From NCBI GenBank assembly GCA_016719755.1, contig JADJYM010000011.1, positions 310,001-374,000 of the forward strand: DNA of 64,000 bases, given 5' to 3'. This stretch comes from Novosphingobium sp. (lineage in GTDB: Bacteria; Pseudomonadota; Alphaproteobacteria; Sphingomonadales; Sphingomonadaceae). The notes below the pieces were generated by a model. The model was not told the DNA's origin, made no database searches, and saw nothing but the letters and a program-made list of their open reading frames with translations. The position numbers and the translations under genes are program-made. This document shows, piece by piece, positions 51,891-63,960 of this stretch (its first letter is position 1; every line of letters starts with the position of its first letter).

Positions 51891-52526
51891 ATGCCGGTAC
51901 TTTATGATTTCGCCCGCGCCCCCAGCCCGCGCCGCGCGCGGATCCTGCTGGCCGAGAAGGGGATCGCCCACGAAACGCGGATCGTCGATCTGGCCAGCCA
52001 GGAACAGCTGTCCGACGCCTACCGCGCGATCAACCCGGCCTGCACCGTGCCTGCCCTCGCGCTGGAGGACGGCACCGTCCTGCCCGACAATGCCGCGATC
52101 GCCGCCTGGGCCGAGGCCGCGCAGCCGGAACCCGCGCTGATGGGGCGCGATCCGCTGGAAAAGGCCGAGGTCGCCAGCTGGAACGCCAGAATCGAGGGCG
52201 AATGCTTCATGGCGATTGCCGAGGCGATGCGCAATTCGGCCCCGGCGATGGCGGGCCGCGCGCTGCCCGGGCCGAACGACTATGCCCAGATCCCCGAACT
52301 GGCCCGGCGCGGGCGCGACCGGCTGGACCATTTTCTTGAGCGGTTCGAGCGGCACATGACCGGGCGCGACTGGGTGGCGACCCACCACTTCAGCCTGGCC
52401 GACATCACCGCCGCCGTCGCGCTCGATTTCGCGCGGGTGCTGCGGGTGGACGCCTATGACGCGGCCCACCCGGCGACTGCCGCCTGGCGCGCGCGGCTGG
52501 CACAGCGGCCCGCGTTCAGTCTGTAG
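51891..52526 (+). CDS. Glutathione S-transferase
   Basis: A 211-residue protein with a thioredoxin-like N-terminal domain (VLYDFARAPSPRRARILLAEKG, CTVPALALEDGTVLPDNAAI) and a C-terminal helical domain (WVATHHFSLADITAAVAL). The Ser/Pro in place of Cys at the active site (APSPRR) suggests a conjugating rather than redox GST. The ATG at 51891 is 6 bases from GGAGGG, and the ATG at 51885 is too close. It overlaps the convergent gene end by 11 bases. Confidence 0.9.
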   Translation: MPVLYDFARAPSPRRARILLAEKGIAHETRIVDLASQEQLSDAYRAINPACTVPALALEDGTVLPDNAAIAAWAEAAQPEPALMGRDPLEKAEVASWNARIEGECFMAIAEAMRNSAPAMAGRALPGPNDYAQIPELARRGRDRLDHFLERFERHMTGRDWVATHHFSLADITAAVALDFARVLRVDAYDAAHPATAAWRARLAQRPAFSL

Positions 52527-53076
52527 GTTCCTCCCCGGCCGCCATGTTCTCCCGCATCCGGTCGATCATCGCGTCGATCTCGGCATAGACTTCGGCGTCG
52601 CTGCGGGTGTCCGCGTCCGCCGGGGTTGCCGCCCCGCCATAGCGGTGGCTCCGGCGCTGACGCAGCAGGAACAGCAGCAGCTGCGTGTCATAGCGCCGCC
52701 AGGTGGTAACGACCTCGCCCCCGCGCACCACGGGCCGCTCCTCGCCGGCGATGGCGCGTTCCAGCGCGCAGTCCTCCAGCCGCTGCATGCCCCGGTCGAT
52801 CGCCTGCTCCCACGCAGCGGCAAAGCCTTCGGCGCCCGGCATGTTGCGCAGCCGGTAAAGCGCTTCAAGACTGGCGCCGATTTCCCGCGCGGCCTGGGTG
52901 ACGATGCCGGTGGCCGCCAGCGCGGCGATAAAGGCGCGCTGGCGCGGCGGGGTGATCGAATTGCGGCGCGGCGCGGCGTGGAGGTAGGGGACAAAGCCCA
53001 GCAAGGGATCGTCCGCATCCGGCACAGCGCCGGGATTGGCGACGCGGCTGGTGCGGCGGGAAGGGCGGCTGGGCAC
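52516..53076 (-). CDS. HTH-containing protein of unknown function
   Basis: The protein is 186 residues from a GTG with GGAG upstream. The middle (RQRAFIAALAATGIVTQAAREIGASLEALYRLR) has the shape of a helix-turn-helix that reads like a terminase-small-subunit or homeodomain-like fold. The C-terminal half is helical and charged. The family is not named with confidence. It is divergent from a LuxR-type regulator, with an 111-base gap. Confidence 0.65.
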   Translation of the reverse strand: MPSRPSRRTSRVANPGAVPDADDPLLGFVPYLHAAPRRNSITPPRQRAFIAALAATGIVTQAAREIGASLEALYRLRNMPGAEGFAAAWEQAIDRGMQRLEDCALERAIAGEERPVVRGGEVVTTWRRYDTQLLLFLLRQRRSHRYGGAATPADADTRSDAEVYAEIDAMIDRMRENMAAGEEPTD

Positions 53077-53187
53077 GGGCGGGCTCCATCTGCTGTTGGA
53101 TTCCCCGCTGGAGGGTTGGTTTAGCGCGGCGCGGGGGGAGTAGGAAAATGGTTTTTGCGGGCGCGGGAACAGGCTATCCTGGCACCG

Positions 53188-53937
53188 ATGACGGGGCAAA
53201 TTCTCGAAGAGGCGCTGGCCGGGCTTGAAGCGGCCCTGGACCATGGGCTGCGCTGGTCGGGCCTGGTCACGCAGCTGCGCGACCTGGGCATCGATCAGGT
53301 CAACTACGCCGTGCTCGACCTGCAGACCGGCACGCGCGAGGAAGCGGGAGTAATCCAGTATTCCAGCATGGACCCGACCTGGATCGGGCACTATCTGGAC
53401 CGGCGGTTGGACCTGCACGATCCCCATGTGCGTTTCGTCCGCGAACGGGGTTTCAATCCTTACCGGTTCAGTGCCGAAATGGGCGAACGGCTGGAAGACC
53501 GGCGCGAGGCGGACGTGATCGCCCAGGCGGCAGAGGCAGGGCTGCGCTCGCAGATCAGCGTGGTGTTCCCGGACCTGCTTGGCAATCCCGATCCGATCGG
53601 CGGCATGACCCTGGGCAGCAGCCTGCCCGAAGATGAGTTCGTCCGCCGGTTCGCCGGGCAGGAGATGGCCCTGCTGACCATTGGCACGATGTTTCACGAA
53701 CGCAGCCTGGGCGAAGTGCGGGGCAACCAGCACGGGGCCAAGGCCCTGACCCCGCGCGAACGCGATTGCCTGACCTTGCTGGCGCAGGGCAAGCGGACGG
53801 CGCGGATCGCCGAACGGCTAAAGATTGCCGATTCGACGGTCGAACTGCACCTGCGCAACGCCCGCCGCAAGCTGAAGGCAAAAACCGCGGCACAAGCCGT
53901 CGCCCGCGCGCTGCTGTTTGGAGAGATCGCGCTTTAG
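53188..53937 (+). CDS. LuxR-family regulator with autoinducer-binding-like domain (solo)
   Basis: The protein is 249 residues. The N-terminal domain has DPTWIGHYLDRRLDLHDPHV, matching the W...Y and D-P positions of acyl-homoserine-lactone receptors. The C-terminal HTH includes LTPRERDCLTLLAQGKRTARIA and DSTVELHLRNARRKLKAKT. No luxI-type synthase lies in the window, so it is a LuxR solo here. The ATG at 53188 is preferred. The frame is open to 53155. Confidence 0.9.
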   Translation: MTGQILEEALAGLEAALDHGLRWSGLVTQLRDLGIDQVNYAVLDLQTGTREEAGVIQYSSMDPTWIGHYLDRRLDLHDPHVRFVRERGFNPYRFSAEMGERLEDRREADVIAQAAEAGLRSQISVVFPDLLGNPDPIGGMTLGSSLPEDEFVRRFAGQEMALLTIGTMFHERSLGEVRGNQHGAKALTPRERDCLTLLAQGKRTARIAERLKIADSTVELHLRNARRKLKAKTAAQAVARALLFGEIAL

Positions 53938-53958
53938 GGGGCATGGGGCGCAGGTTCG

Positions 53959-54012
53959 CCCCCATCGAGGGGGAAGGGGGGCGCGGCGCTGCACCTTCCC
54001 CCTCGATGGGGG
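53959..54012. terminator. Inverted repeat after luxR, possible terminator
   Basis: A 19-base arm (53959-53977) is repeated as an exact reverse complement at 53994-54012, with a 16-base loop. It lies 22 bases after the luxR stop. No T-run follows, so it may be a dispersed repeat acting as an RNA stabiliser or weak terminator. Confidence 0.6.
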
Positions 54013-54103
54013 AAGGATGGCGCGGCTTGCGGACTTGTCCGCCGGGGCAGCCTGGATAGGAGTGTGTTGGGGGCGAGTTCCGCCTCCACCGCCCGCATTC
54101 CGC

Positions 54104-54132
54104 TTGACCCTGTCTGCAAATCCAACTAGGGG
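54104..54132 (+). promoter_or_regulatory. Candidate str operon promoter
   Basis: TTGACC (54104-54109), exactly 17 bases, TAGGGG (54127-54132), then a GCGCGCGC discriminator. It leaves a ~210-base leader before rpsL. Apart from this and the repeat at 53959, I see nothing else in the 415-base gap. Confidence 0.6.
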
Positions 54133-54352
54133 CGCGCGCTTCCGGGCCTTTATTGGCCTGGGTGAGCTGAACATTGGCGGTGCGGCCCGATTGGGCCTGA
54201 TCCGTCAAAGTAACCCGGCCTGTTTGTCCGGGTGGAGCGTTTTCGGCTCGTGACTGACATCGGCGGGGTTTGCCCCGATCCGGCGCATTCGCGGGTTTGC
54301 CGCATTCTCTTCACCTTGCCACGCGCGGCCACAAACCAAGGTGAAGCCTTTA

Positions 54353-54724
54353 ATGCCCACTATCAACCAGCTGGTCCGCAAGGGCCGCGTTCCGCAGAAG
54401 ACCAAGTCCAAGGTCCCTGCGATGGAGCAGAACCCGCAGAAGCGCGGCGTTTGCACCCGCGTGTACACCACGACCCCGAAGAAGCCGAACTCGGCGCTGC
54501 GCAAGGTCGCCAAGATCCGCCTGACCAACCAGCGCGAAGTGATTTCGTACATTCCGGGCGAAGGCCACAACCTGCAGGAGCACTCGGTGGTGCTGATCCG
54601 CGGCGGCCGTGTGCGCGACCTTCCGGGCGTGCGCTATCACGTGCTGCGCGGCGTGCTTGACACCCAGGGCGTCAAGGACCGCAAGCAGAGCCGTTCGAAG
54701 TACGGCGCCAAGCGTCCGAAGTAA
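54353..54724 (+). CDS. rpsL: 30S ribosomal protein S12
   Basis: A 123-residue decoding-centre protein. It has the conserved [15 protein letters not shown] (Lys43 present) and [12 protein letters not shown]. In the latter, residue 88 is Arg where E. coli and many bacteria have Lys, a substitution known to confer streptomycin resistance. The start at 54353 follows AAGGTGA. It is the first gene of the str-S10 cluster. Confidence 0.98.
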   Translation: MPTINQLVRKGRVPQKTKSKVPAMEQNPQKRGVCTRVYTTTPKKPNSALRKVAKIRLTNQREVISYIPGEGHNLQEHSVVLIRGGRVRDLPGVRYHVLRGVLDTQGVKDRKQSRSKYGAKRPK

Positions 54725-54751
54725 GGTTTACGCAGGCGCGGTTCTGGACCG

Positions 54752-54806
54752 CTCCCCCTCCCGGCCACCTTCGCGAAGGCAGGCTGCGGGTGGCCGGGAG
54801 GGGGAG
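54752..54806 (+). repeat. Strong inverted repeat between rpsL and rpsG
   Basis: CTCCCCCTCCCGGCCACC (54752-54769) is exactly complementary to 54789-54806, with a 19-base loop that itself contains TTCGCGAA. It is unusual to find such a stable stem inside the str operon. Confidence 0.75.
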
Positions 54807-54867
54807 AGGGCCGGAGCCGCAAGGGCAAGCCGGATGGCTTGGCCGCACTCCGAAGGAGTAAAACGAA

Positions 54868-55338
54868 ATGTCACGTCGTCGTCGTCCCGAGAAGCGGGAA
54901 ATCCTGCCCGATCCCAAGTTTGGTGATCAGGTTCTGTCGAAGTTCATGAACAACCTCATGCTCGACGGTAAGAAGTCGGTTGCCGAAAGCATCGTTTACG
55001 GTGCCATGGAAACCATGGAAACCCGCGCCAAGAGCGATCCGGTGGCCCTGTTCCACGATGCGCTCAACAACGTGAAGCCGCAGATCGAGGTGCGTTCGCG
55101 CCGCGTTGGCGGTGCCACCTATCAGGTGCCGGTCGAGGTTCGCCCCGAACGCGCCCAGGCGCTGGCGATCCGCTGGCTGATCACCGCCGCGCGCAACCGC
55201 AGCGAAACCACCATGGCCGCGCGCCTTTCGGCCGAGCTGCTCGACGCCGCCAACAACCGCGGCAACGCGGTCAAGAAGCGCGAAGACACGCACCGCATGG
55301 CCGATGCGAACCGGGCGTTCAGCCACTACCGCTGGTAA
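54868..55338 (+). CDS. rpsG: 30S ribosomal protein S7
   Basis: A 156-residue primary 16S rRNA-binding protein of the 30S head, with [20 protein letters not shown] and the conserved [14 protein letters not shown] and [12 protein letters not shown]. The ATG follows AAGGAGTAAAACGA. In E. coli S7 is the autoregulator of this operon, so the stem-loop before it is a candidate control site. Confidence 0.98.
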   Translation: MSRRRRPEKREILPDPKFGDQVLSKFMNNLMLDGKKSVAESIVYGAMETMETRAKSDPVALFHDALNNVKPQIEVRSRRVGGATYQVPVEVRPERAQALAIRWLITAARNRSETTMAARLSAELLDAANNRGNAVKKREDTHRMADANRAFSHYRW

Positions 55339-55416
55339 GTCACGCGCTGGTCACAAAACCAACCCAACGGGAAGGGGCCGCCCAGCGGCTCCACCCGGCT
55401 CCCTAAGGAAACACCC

Positions 55417-57488
<2,072 letters not shown>

Positions 57489-57595
57489 CCGGCAGATGAT
57501 ACGTGCAAGATGGATCAGGCTAGGGGCGGCGCCTGATTCAGCGGGCGCCGTCCAAACCCCGCAGATTCAATTCAAGCGAAAGAAGGTTTGAGACA

Positions 57596-58787
<1,192 letters not shown>

Positions 58788-58839
58788 TATAGGCCGCGGG
58801 GGCGGTCCTGGTGTGGCTCTTTCTCATCGGTAGGACACA

Positions 58840-59151
58840 ATGGAAGCTCAGAATATCCGCATTCGCCTGAAGGCATTCGATCACCGCGTGCTTGATCAGG
58901 CGACCGGCGAAATCGCGGACACCGCCCGCCGCACCGGCGCGCTGATCCGGGGCCCCATTCCTCTGCCGACGAGGATCGAGAAGTTCTGCGTCAACCGCGG
59001 GCCGCACATCGACAAGAAGTCGCGTGAGCAGTTCGAGGTCCGCACCTACAAGCGGCTGCTCGACATCGTGCAGCCCAACGCCGCCACCGTGGACGCGCTG
59101 ATGAAGCTCGACCTTGCTGCCGGCGTGAACGTCGAGATCAAGCTGGCGTAA
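58840..59151 (+). CDS. rpsJ: 30S ribosomal protein S10
   Basis: The protein is 103 residues: [20 protein letters not shown], the [20 protein letters not shown] loop and [15 protein letters not shown]. It is a 30S head protein that also serves as NusE in antitermination complexes. It lies 52 bases after tuf and is followed by an unusually long 246-base gap. Confidence 0.98.
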   Translation: MEAQNIRIRLKAFDHRVLDQATGEIADTARRTGALIRGPIPLPTRIEKFCVNRGPHIDKKSREQFEVRTYKRLLDIVQPNAATVDALMKLDLAAGVNVEIKLA

Positions 59152-59397
59152 GCCGCGCTCGAGACGAGTTTCGGACCTTCGGGTCCACTTCCTTCCGGCT
59201 TCGGCTGGTTACGCGGGAAACATCCCGCGCGGACACAGGGATACCTCCGGGGCAAGCTCCGGGTATGCGTCCCCCGTCTTGCTTCAACGGAGCCAGCTCC
59301 GCGAAGCACCCAGCCCGGACGGGGCTCGTATCGAACAAATGGGTTGGACACGCCCGTGGGGATGGTCTCCGCGGGCCTCTGTGTAGGAGAACGGATC
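59152..59397 (+). promoter_or_regulatory. Structured 246-base leader between rpsJ and rplC
   Basis: No ORF is convincing here. Consecutive hairpins can be drawn: GGACC-TTCG-GGTCC (59173-59186), CGCGGGA-AACA-TCCCGCG (59212-59229), and ATACC...GGTAT with an inner CCGG pair (59241-59266), plus a final CCCGTGGGG...CCGCGGG near 59353-59376. It resembles a ribosomal-protein autoregulatory leader. L4 or L3 control is inference. Confidence 0.55.
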
Positions 59398-60156
59398 ATG
59401 CGTACCGGCGTGATCGCCAAGAAGGTGGGGATGACCCGCCTCTTCCAGGAGGACGGACGGCATGTGCCGGTTACCGTCCTGGCGCTGGAGAATTGCCAGG
59501 TGGTCTCGGTTCGCACCGCAGATCGTGACGGTTACGTCGCGGTCCAGCTCGGTGCCGGGGCGGCCAAGCAGAAGAACGTTGCCAAGCCGCAGCGTGAACA
59601 TTTCGCCAAGGCCGAAGTCGAACTGAAGGCCCAGGTCGTCGAATTTCGCGTGGCCGATGATGCTGTGCTCGAAGTTGGCGCCACCATTGCTGCCTCGCAC
59701 TTCGTGCCGGGCCAGCTCGTCGATGTCGGCGGGCACACCCAGGGCAAGGGCTTTGCCGGTGCGATGAAGCGCTGGGGCTTCGGCGGCATGCGCGCCACCC
59801 ACGGCGTTTCGATCAGCCACCGTGCCCACGGTTCGACCGGTAACCGCCAGGATCCGGGCAAGGTCTTCAAGAACAAGAAGATGGCCGGCCACATGGGCGA
59901 TCGCCAGCGTACCCAGCAGAACCTCGAAGTCGTGCGCGTCGATGACGAACGCGGCCTGATCTTCGTCAAGGGTTCGGTACCCGGTGCCAAGAACAGCTGG
60001 CTGACCGTCAAGGACAGCGTCAAGGTCGATCGTCATGCCGACGCGCCCTATCCCGCCGGCCTGAAGCAGGCCGCCAACAGCAACCAGTCGGCCGCCGCCG
60101 ATACGCCCGCTGAAGAAGCTGTGGCGCCTGAGGCGACCGAAGGCCAGGAGGGCTAA
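59398..60156 (+). CDS. rplC: 50S ribosomal protein L3
   Basis: A 252-residue protein with [20 protein letters not shown] and the loop approaching the peptidyl-transferase centre ([34 protein letters not shown]). It has a C-terminal Ala/Glu-rich tail ([14 protein letters not shown]). The ATG at 59398 has AGGAG upstream. The frame back to 59344 lies in the leader and is rejected. Confidence 0.97.
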   Translation: MRTGVIAKKVGMTRLFQEDGRHVPVTVLALENCQVVSVRTADRDGYVAVQLGAGAAKQKNVAKPQREHFAKAEVELKAQVVEFRVADDAVLEVGATIAASHFVPGQLVDVGGHTQGKGFAGAMKRWGFGGMRATHGVSISHRAHGSTGNRQDPGKVFKNKKMAGHMGDRQRTQQNLEVVRVDDERGLIFVKGSVPGAKNSWLTVKDSVKVDRHADAPYPAGLKQAANSNQSAAADTPAEEAVAPEATEGQEG

Positions 60157-60159
60157 GTC

Positions 60160-60786
60160 GTGAAGGTCAAGGTCCTCAACCTCGATGGTTCTGCCGCCAA
60201 GGGCGAAGTAGAGCTTTCGGATGACGTGTTCGGCCTCGAGCCGCGCGCCGACATTCTCCACCGCGTTGTCACCTGGCAGCTCGAAAATCGCCGCGGCATC
60301 GCCCGAGCGACCCGCGAGCGTTCGGAAGTTGCTCGCACGGGCAAGAAGTTCGGTCGCCAGAAGGGCGGCGGCACCGCCCGTCACGGCGACCGCGCAGCCC
60401 CGGTGTTCATCGGCGGCGGCAAGGCGCACGGTGCGCGCCTGCGTGAATTCGACGTGTCGCTGAACAAGAAGGTTCGCGCTCTAGGTCTCAAGATGGCGCT
60501 TTCTTCGAAGGCAAAGACTGGCCTTGTCGTGGTCGACAGCCTTGATATCGCAGATGCAAAGACAGGCGTTCTTGCAGGTCAGCTCGCCAAGGCGAACTGG
60601 GGCAAGAAGGTGCTGGTCGTCGATGGCGATGCGGTGAACGAAGGTTTCGCCCGTGCTGCGCGCAACCTGCCGGGCATCAATGTGCTCCCGGCCGTCGGCG
60701 CCAACGTCTACGACATCCTGAAGCATGATACGCTGGTGCTGACGCGCGCCGCGGTCGAAAAGCTGGAGGCGCGTTTCAATGGCTAA
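60160..60786 (+). CDS. rplD: 50S ribosomal protein L4
   Basis: A 208-residue protein starting with GTG (60160) after AGGAGG. It has [18 protein letters not shown], the long tunnel loop [21 protein letters not shown] and [15 protein letters not shown]4 is the classic autoregulator of the S10 operon. It overlaps rplW by 8 bases. Confidence 0.97.
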   Translation: MKVKVLNLDGSAAKGEVELSDDVFGLEPRADILHRVVTWQLENRRGIARATRERSEVARTGKKFGRQKGGGTARHGDRAAPVFIGGGKAHGARLREFDVSLNKKVRALGLKMALSSKAKTGLVVVDSLDIADAKTGVLAGQLAKANWGKKVLVVDGDAVNEGFARAARNLPGINVLPAVGANVYDILKHDTLVLTRAAVEKLEARFNG

Positions 60787-61084
60787 GGACGCAATCGACA
60801 CGCGTCACTACGACGTGATCGTGGCTCCCCACATCACTGAGAAGGCGACGCTGGCCAGCGAGCATAACGCCGTGGTCTTCAAGGTGGCGGAGAGCGCAAC
60901 CAAGCCGCAAATCAAAGCGGCGGTTGAGGCCCTGTTCGACGTGAAGGTCGTGAGCGTGAACACGCTGACCCAGAAGGGCAAGACCAAGCGGTGGAAGGGC
61001 AAGCCCTATCGCCGCAGCGACGTGAAGAAGGCGGTCGTCCGTCTGGCTGAAGGCCAGTCGATCGACGTCACCAGCGGGATCTGA
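60779..61084 (+). CDS. rplW: 50S ribosomal protein L23
   Basis: A 101-residue exit-tunnel protein that docks SRP and trigger factor. It has [42 protein letters not shown] and [19 protein letters not shown]. It starts within the end of rplD. Confidence 0.97.
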   Translation: MAKDAIDTRHYDVIVAPHITEKATLASEHNAVVFKVAESATKPQIKAAVEALFDVKVVSVNTLTQKGKTKRWKGKPYRRSDVKKAVVRLAEGQSIDVTSGI

Positions 61085-61092
61085 GGCGCACC

Positions 61093-61927
61093 ATGGCACT
61101 CAAGAACTACAACCCGACCAGCCCGGCCCGCCGCGGCCTGATTCTGGTCGACAAGTCGGCGCTGTGGAAGGGCAAGCCGGTCAAGGCGCTTACCGAAGGC
61201 AAGCGCAAGACCGGTGGCCGTAACAACAAGGGCCATGTCACCTCGCGCGGGATCGCCGGCGGTCACAAGCAGAAGTATCGCTTCATCGACTTCAAGCGTC
61301 GCAAGTGGGATGCCTGCCGTTGTCGAGCGTCTGGAGTATGATCCCAACCGCACCGCGTTCATCGCGCTGGTGAAGTACGAGGACGGCGAACTCGCCTACA
61401 TCCTGGCGCCGCAGCGTCTTGCCGTGGGTGACACTGTTGTCGCTGGTGAAAAGACCGACGTGAAGCCGGGCAACGCCATGCTGCTCAGCCAGATGCCGGT
61501 CGGCACCATCTGCCACAACGTGGAGATGAAGCCGGGCAAGGGCGGTCAGATCGCCCGTTCGGCCGGCACCTATGTGCAGGTCGTCGGTCGTGACCGCGGC
61601 ATGGTCATCGTTCGCCTCAACTCGGGCGAGCAGCGCTACCTGCGCGGCGATTGCATGGGTACGGTTGGCGCGGTGTCCAACCCGGACAACCAGAACCAGA
61701 ACTTCGGCAAGGCCGGCCGCACCCGCTGGCAGGGCCGTCGCCCGCTGACCCGCGGTGTCGCCAAGAACCCGGTCGACCACCCGCACGGTGGTGGTGAAGG
61801 CCGCACCTCGGGTGGCCGTCATCCGGTCACTCCGTGGGGCAAGCCGACCAAGGGCGCCCGCACCCGCAACAACAAGCAGACGGACAAGATGATTATCCGT
61901 TCGCGTCACGCGAAGAAGAAGAGGTAA
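61093..61927 (+). CDS. rplB: 50S ribosomal protein L2 (two-base deletion in this sequence)
   Basis: The protein is about 278 residues. The N-terminal 73 ([20 protein letters not shown]) and the rest ([33 protein letters not shown]) are in different frames. The join is at 61312: KWD is followed by a lone G, and inserting two bases gives [18 protein letters not shown]2 is essential for peptidyl transfer, and the conserved His in the VDHPHGGG loop is present. A sequence error is much the likeliest explanation. Confidence 0.96.
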
Positions 61928-61933
61928 GCCACC

Positions 61934-62212
61934 ATGGCACGTTCCGTCTGGAAAGGCCCCTTCGTCGACCTGCACCTGCTGAAGAAGGCGGAAGCCGCGC
62001 AGGATCAGGGGAGCCGCGCCGGTCCGATCAAGACCTGGTCGCGTCGTTCGACGATCCTGCCGCAGTTCGTTGGTCTGACGTTCAACGTCTACAACGGCCA
62101 CAAGTTCATCCCCGTCTCGGTCAACGAAGACATGGTCGGCCACAAGCTTGGTGAATTCGCGCCCACGCGCACTTTCCCCGGCCACGCCGCCGACAAGAAG
62201 GGTAAGCGCTAA
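61934..62212 (+). CDS. rpsS: 30S ribosomal protein S19
   Basis: A 92-residue protein with [38 protein letters not shown] and [22 protein letters not shown]. It is a 30S head protein that contacts S13. Its TAA overlaps the rplV ATG (TAATG). Confidence 0.98.
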   Translation: MARSVWKGPFVDLHLLKKAEAAQDQGSRAGPIKTWSRRSTILPQFVGLTFNVYNGHKFIPVSVNEDMVGHKLGEFAPTRTFPGHAADKKGKR

Positions 62213-62589
62213 TGGGCAAGGCAAAAGCTCCGCGCCGCGTAGGCGAAAAGGAAGCCCTGTCGGTCGGCACCACGATCCGTGGTTCGGCCCAGAAGCTTAA
62301 CCTGGTCGCGGCGCTGATCCGCGGCAAGAAGGCCGAAGAGGCCATGAACATCCTCGCCTTCTCGAAGCGGGCGATGGCGGTTGATGCGCGCAAGGTTCTC
62401 GCTTCGGCGATCGCCAACGCGGAAAACAACCACAACCTGGATGTCGACGCCCTCGTGGTGGCCGAAGCCAGCGTCGGCAAGTCGATCACCATGAAGCGGT
62501 TCCACACGCGCGGCCGTGGCAAGTCCACGCGCATTCTCAAGCCGTTTTCGCGGCTGCGCATCGTTGTCCGCGAAGTCGAGGAGGCCTGA
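62212..62589 (+). CDS. rplV: 50S ribosomal protein L22
   Basis: A 125-residue protein whose extended loop lines the exit tunnel ([20 protein letters not shown]), with [20 protein letters not shown] and the ending [10 protein letters not shown]. It is translationally coupled to rpsS and is followed by rpsC after 3 bases. Confidence 0.98.
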   Translation: MGKAKAPRRVGEKEALSVGTTIRGSAQKLNLVAALIRGKKAEEAMNILAFSKRAMAVDARKVLASAIANAENNHNLDVDALVVAEASVGKSITMKRFHTRGRGKSTRILKPFSRLRIVVREVEEA

Positions 62590-62592
62590 TCC

Positions 62593-63288
62593 ATGGGTCA
62601 CAAGAGCAATCCGATTGGCCTGCGCCTCCAGATCAACCGCACCTGGGACAGCCGCTGGTACGCCGAGGGGAAGAACTACGGCAAGCTGCTTGAGGAAGAC
62701 CTCAAGATCCGTAAGTTCATCGTCGAGACCCTGCCGCAGGCGGCCATCTCGAAGGTGGTGATTGAACGGCCGGCCAAGCTGTGCCGCGTGTCGATCTATG
62801 CCGCTCGTCCGGGCGTCATCATCGGCAAGAAGGGCGCGGACATCGAAAAGCTGCGTTCGCAGCTCGCCAAGATGACCGACAGCGACGTCAAGCTGAACAT
62901 CGTCGAGATTCGCAAGCCGGAAATCGACTCCAAGCTTGTCGCCCAGGGCGTGGCCGATCAGCTGATCCGCCGTGTTGCGTTCCGTCGTGCGATGAAGCGG
63001 GCGGTGCAGTCCGCGCTGCGCCTTGGTGCCGAAGGCATCAAGATCACGTGTGGCGGCCGTCTTGGCGGCGCTGAAATTGCCCGCGTCGAATGGTACCGCG
63101 AAGGCCGCGTGCCGCTGCACACCCTGCGCGCCAATGTCGATTACGCCGAAGCCGAAGCCCACACCGCCTACGGCATCATCGGCATCAAGGTGTGGATCTT
63201 CAAGGGCGAAATCCTCGGTCATGACCCGATGGCGCAGGACCGGTTGATGATGGAGGCTCAGACCTCCGGCGTCCGCCCGGCGCGTTGA
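62593..63288 (+). CDS. rpsC: 30S ribosomal protein S3
   Basis: A 231-residue protein with [20 protein letters not shown], a KH domain [15 protein letters not shown] and a C-terminal domain with [20 protein letters not shown]. It is part of the mRNA entry tunnel and helicase activity of the 30S subunit. Confidence 0.98.
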   Translation: MGHKSNPIGLRLQINRTWDSRWYAEGKNYGKLLEEDLKIRKFIVETLPQAAISKVVIERPAKLCRVSIYAARPGVIIGKKGADIEKLRSQLAKMTDSDVKLNIVEIRKPEIDSKLVAQGVADQLIRRVAFRRAMKRAVQSALRLGAEGIKITCGGRLGGAEIARVEWYREGRVPLHTLRANVDYAEAEAHTAYGIIGIKVWIFKGEILGHDPMAQDRLMMEAQTSGVRPAR

Positions 63289-63309
63289 GCCTAGGATAGA
63301 GTAAGCACC

Positions 63310-63744
63310 ATGCTGCAACCGAAAAAGACCAAGTTCCGCAAGGCCTTCAAGGGCCGGATCAAGGGCGACGCCAAGGGCGGCACCGATCTCAACTTCGGAT
63401 CCTACGGCCTGAAGGCCATGGAGCCGGAGCGGATCACCGCCCGCCAGATCGAGGCGGCTCGCCGCGCGATCACCCGGCACATCAAGCGCCAGGGGCGTCT
63501 CTGGATCCGCGTGTTCCCGGACGTGCCGGTTTCGAAGAAGCCTGCCGAAGTCCGTCAGGGCAAGGGCAAGGGTTCGGTGGAATACTGGGCCGCGCGCGTC
63601 AAGCCGGGCCGGATCCTGTTCGAGCTCGACGGCGTTGCCGGTCCGCTCGCTGCCGAGGCGTTCAGCCGCGCAGCGATGAAGCTGCCGGTCAAGACCAAGG
63701 TCGTTGCCCGCCTGGGCGATACCAGCCACCTGGGAGGCGAATGA
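63310..63744 (+). CDS. rplP: 50S ribosomal protein L16
   Basis: A 144-residue protein with [38 protein letters not shown] and RIFPD-like [20 protein letters not shown]. It binds near the A-site tRNA. Its stop overlaps the rpmC start region. Confidence 0.98.
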   Translation: MLQPKKTKFRKAFKGRIKGDAKGGTDLNFGSYGLKAMEPERITARQIEAARRAITRHIKRQGRLWIRVFPDVPVSKKPAEVRQGKGKGSVEYWAARVKPGRILFELDGVAGPLAAEAFSRAAMKLPVKTKVVARLGDTSHLGGE

Positions 63745-63947
63745 TGGCCAAGAAGTCTGAAGATTTTCGCGCGAAGAGCGACGATCAGCTTTCGGCTGAC
63801 CTGGGTAACCTGAAGCGCGAGGCATTCAATCTCCGCTTCCAGGCTGCGACCAACCAGCTGGAACGCCCGGCGCGCATCAAGGAAGTGCGTCGCGACATTG
63901 CCCGCATCCAAACGTTGCAGGGCGAACGCGCCCGCGCGTCGAAGTAA
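63744..63947 (+). CDS. rpmC: 50S ribosomal protein L29
   Basis: A 67-residue helical hairpin protein near the tunnel exit, with [19 protein letters not shown] and the [20 protein letters not shown] core. Two adjacent ATGs (63741, 63744) are possible. The second is 6 bases from GGGAGG and is preferred. Confidence 0.96.
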   Translation: MAKKSEDFRAKSDDQLSADLGNLKREAFNLRFQAATNQLERPARIKEVRRDIARIQTLQGERARASK

Positions 63948-63960
63948 GGAGCCCACGACG

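Noticed and set aside
61214-61927. A separate 237-residue protein overlapping rplB
   Set aside because: Only its part after 61312 is L2. The first 30 codons are out-of-frame sequence.
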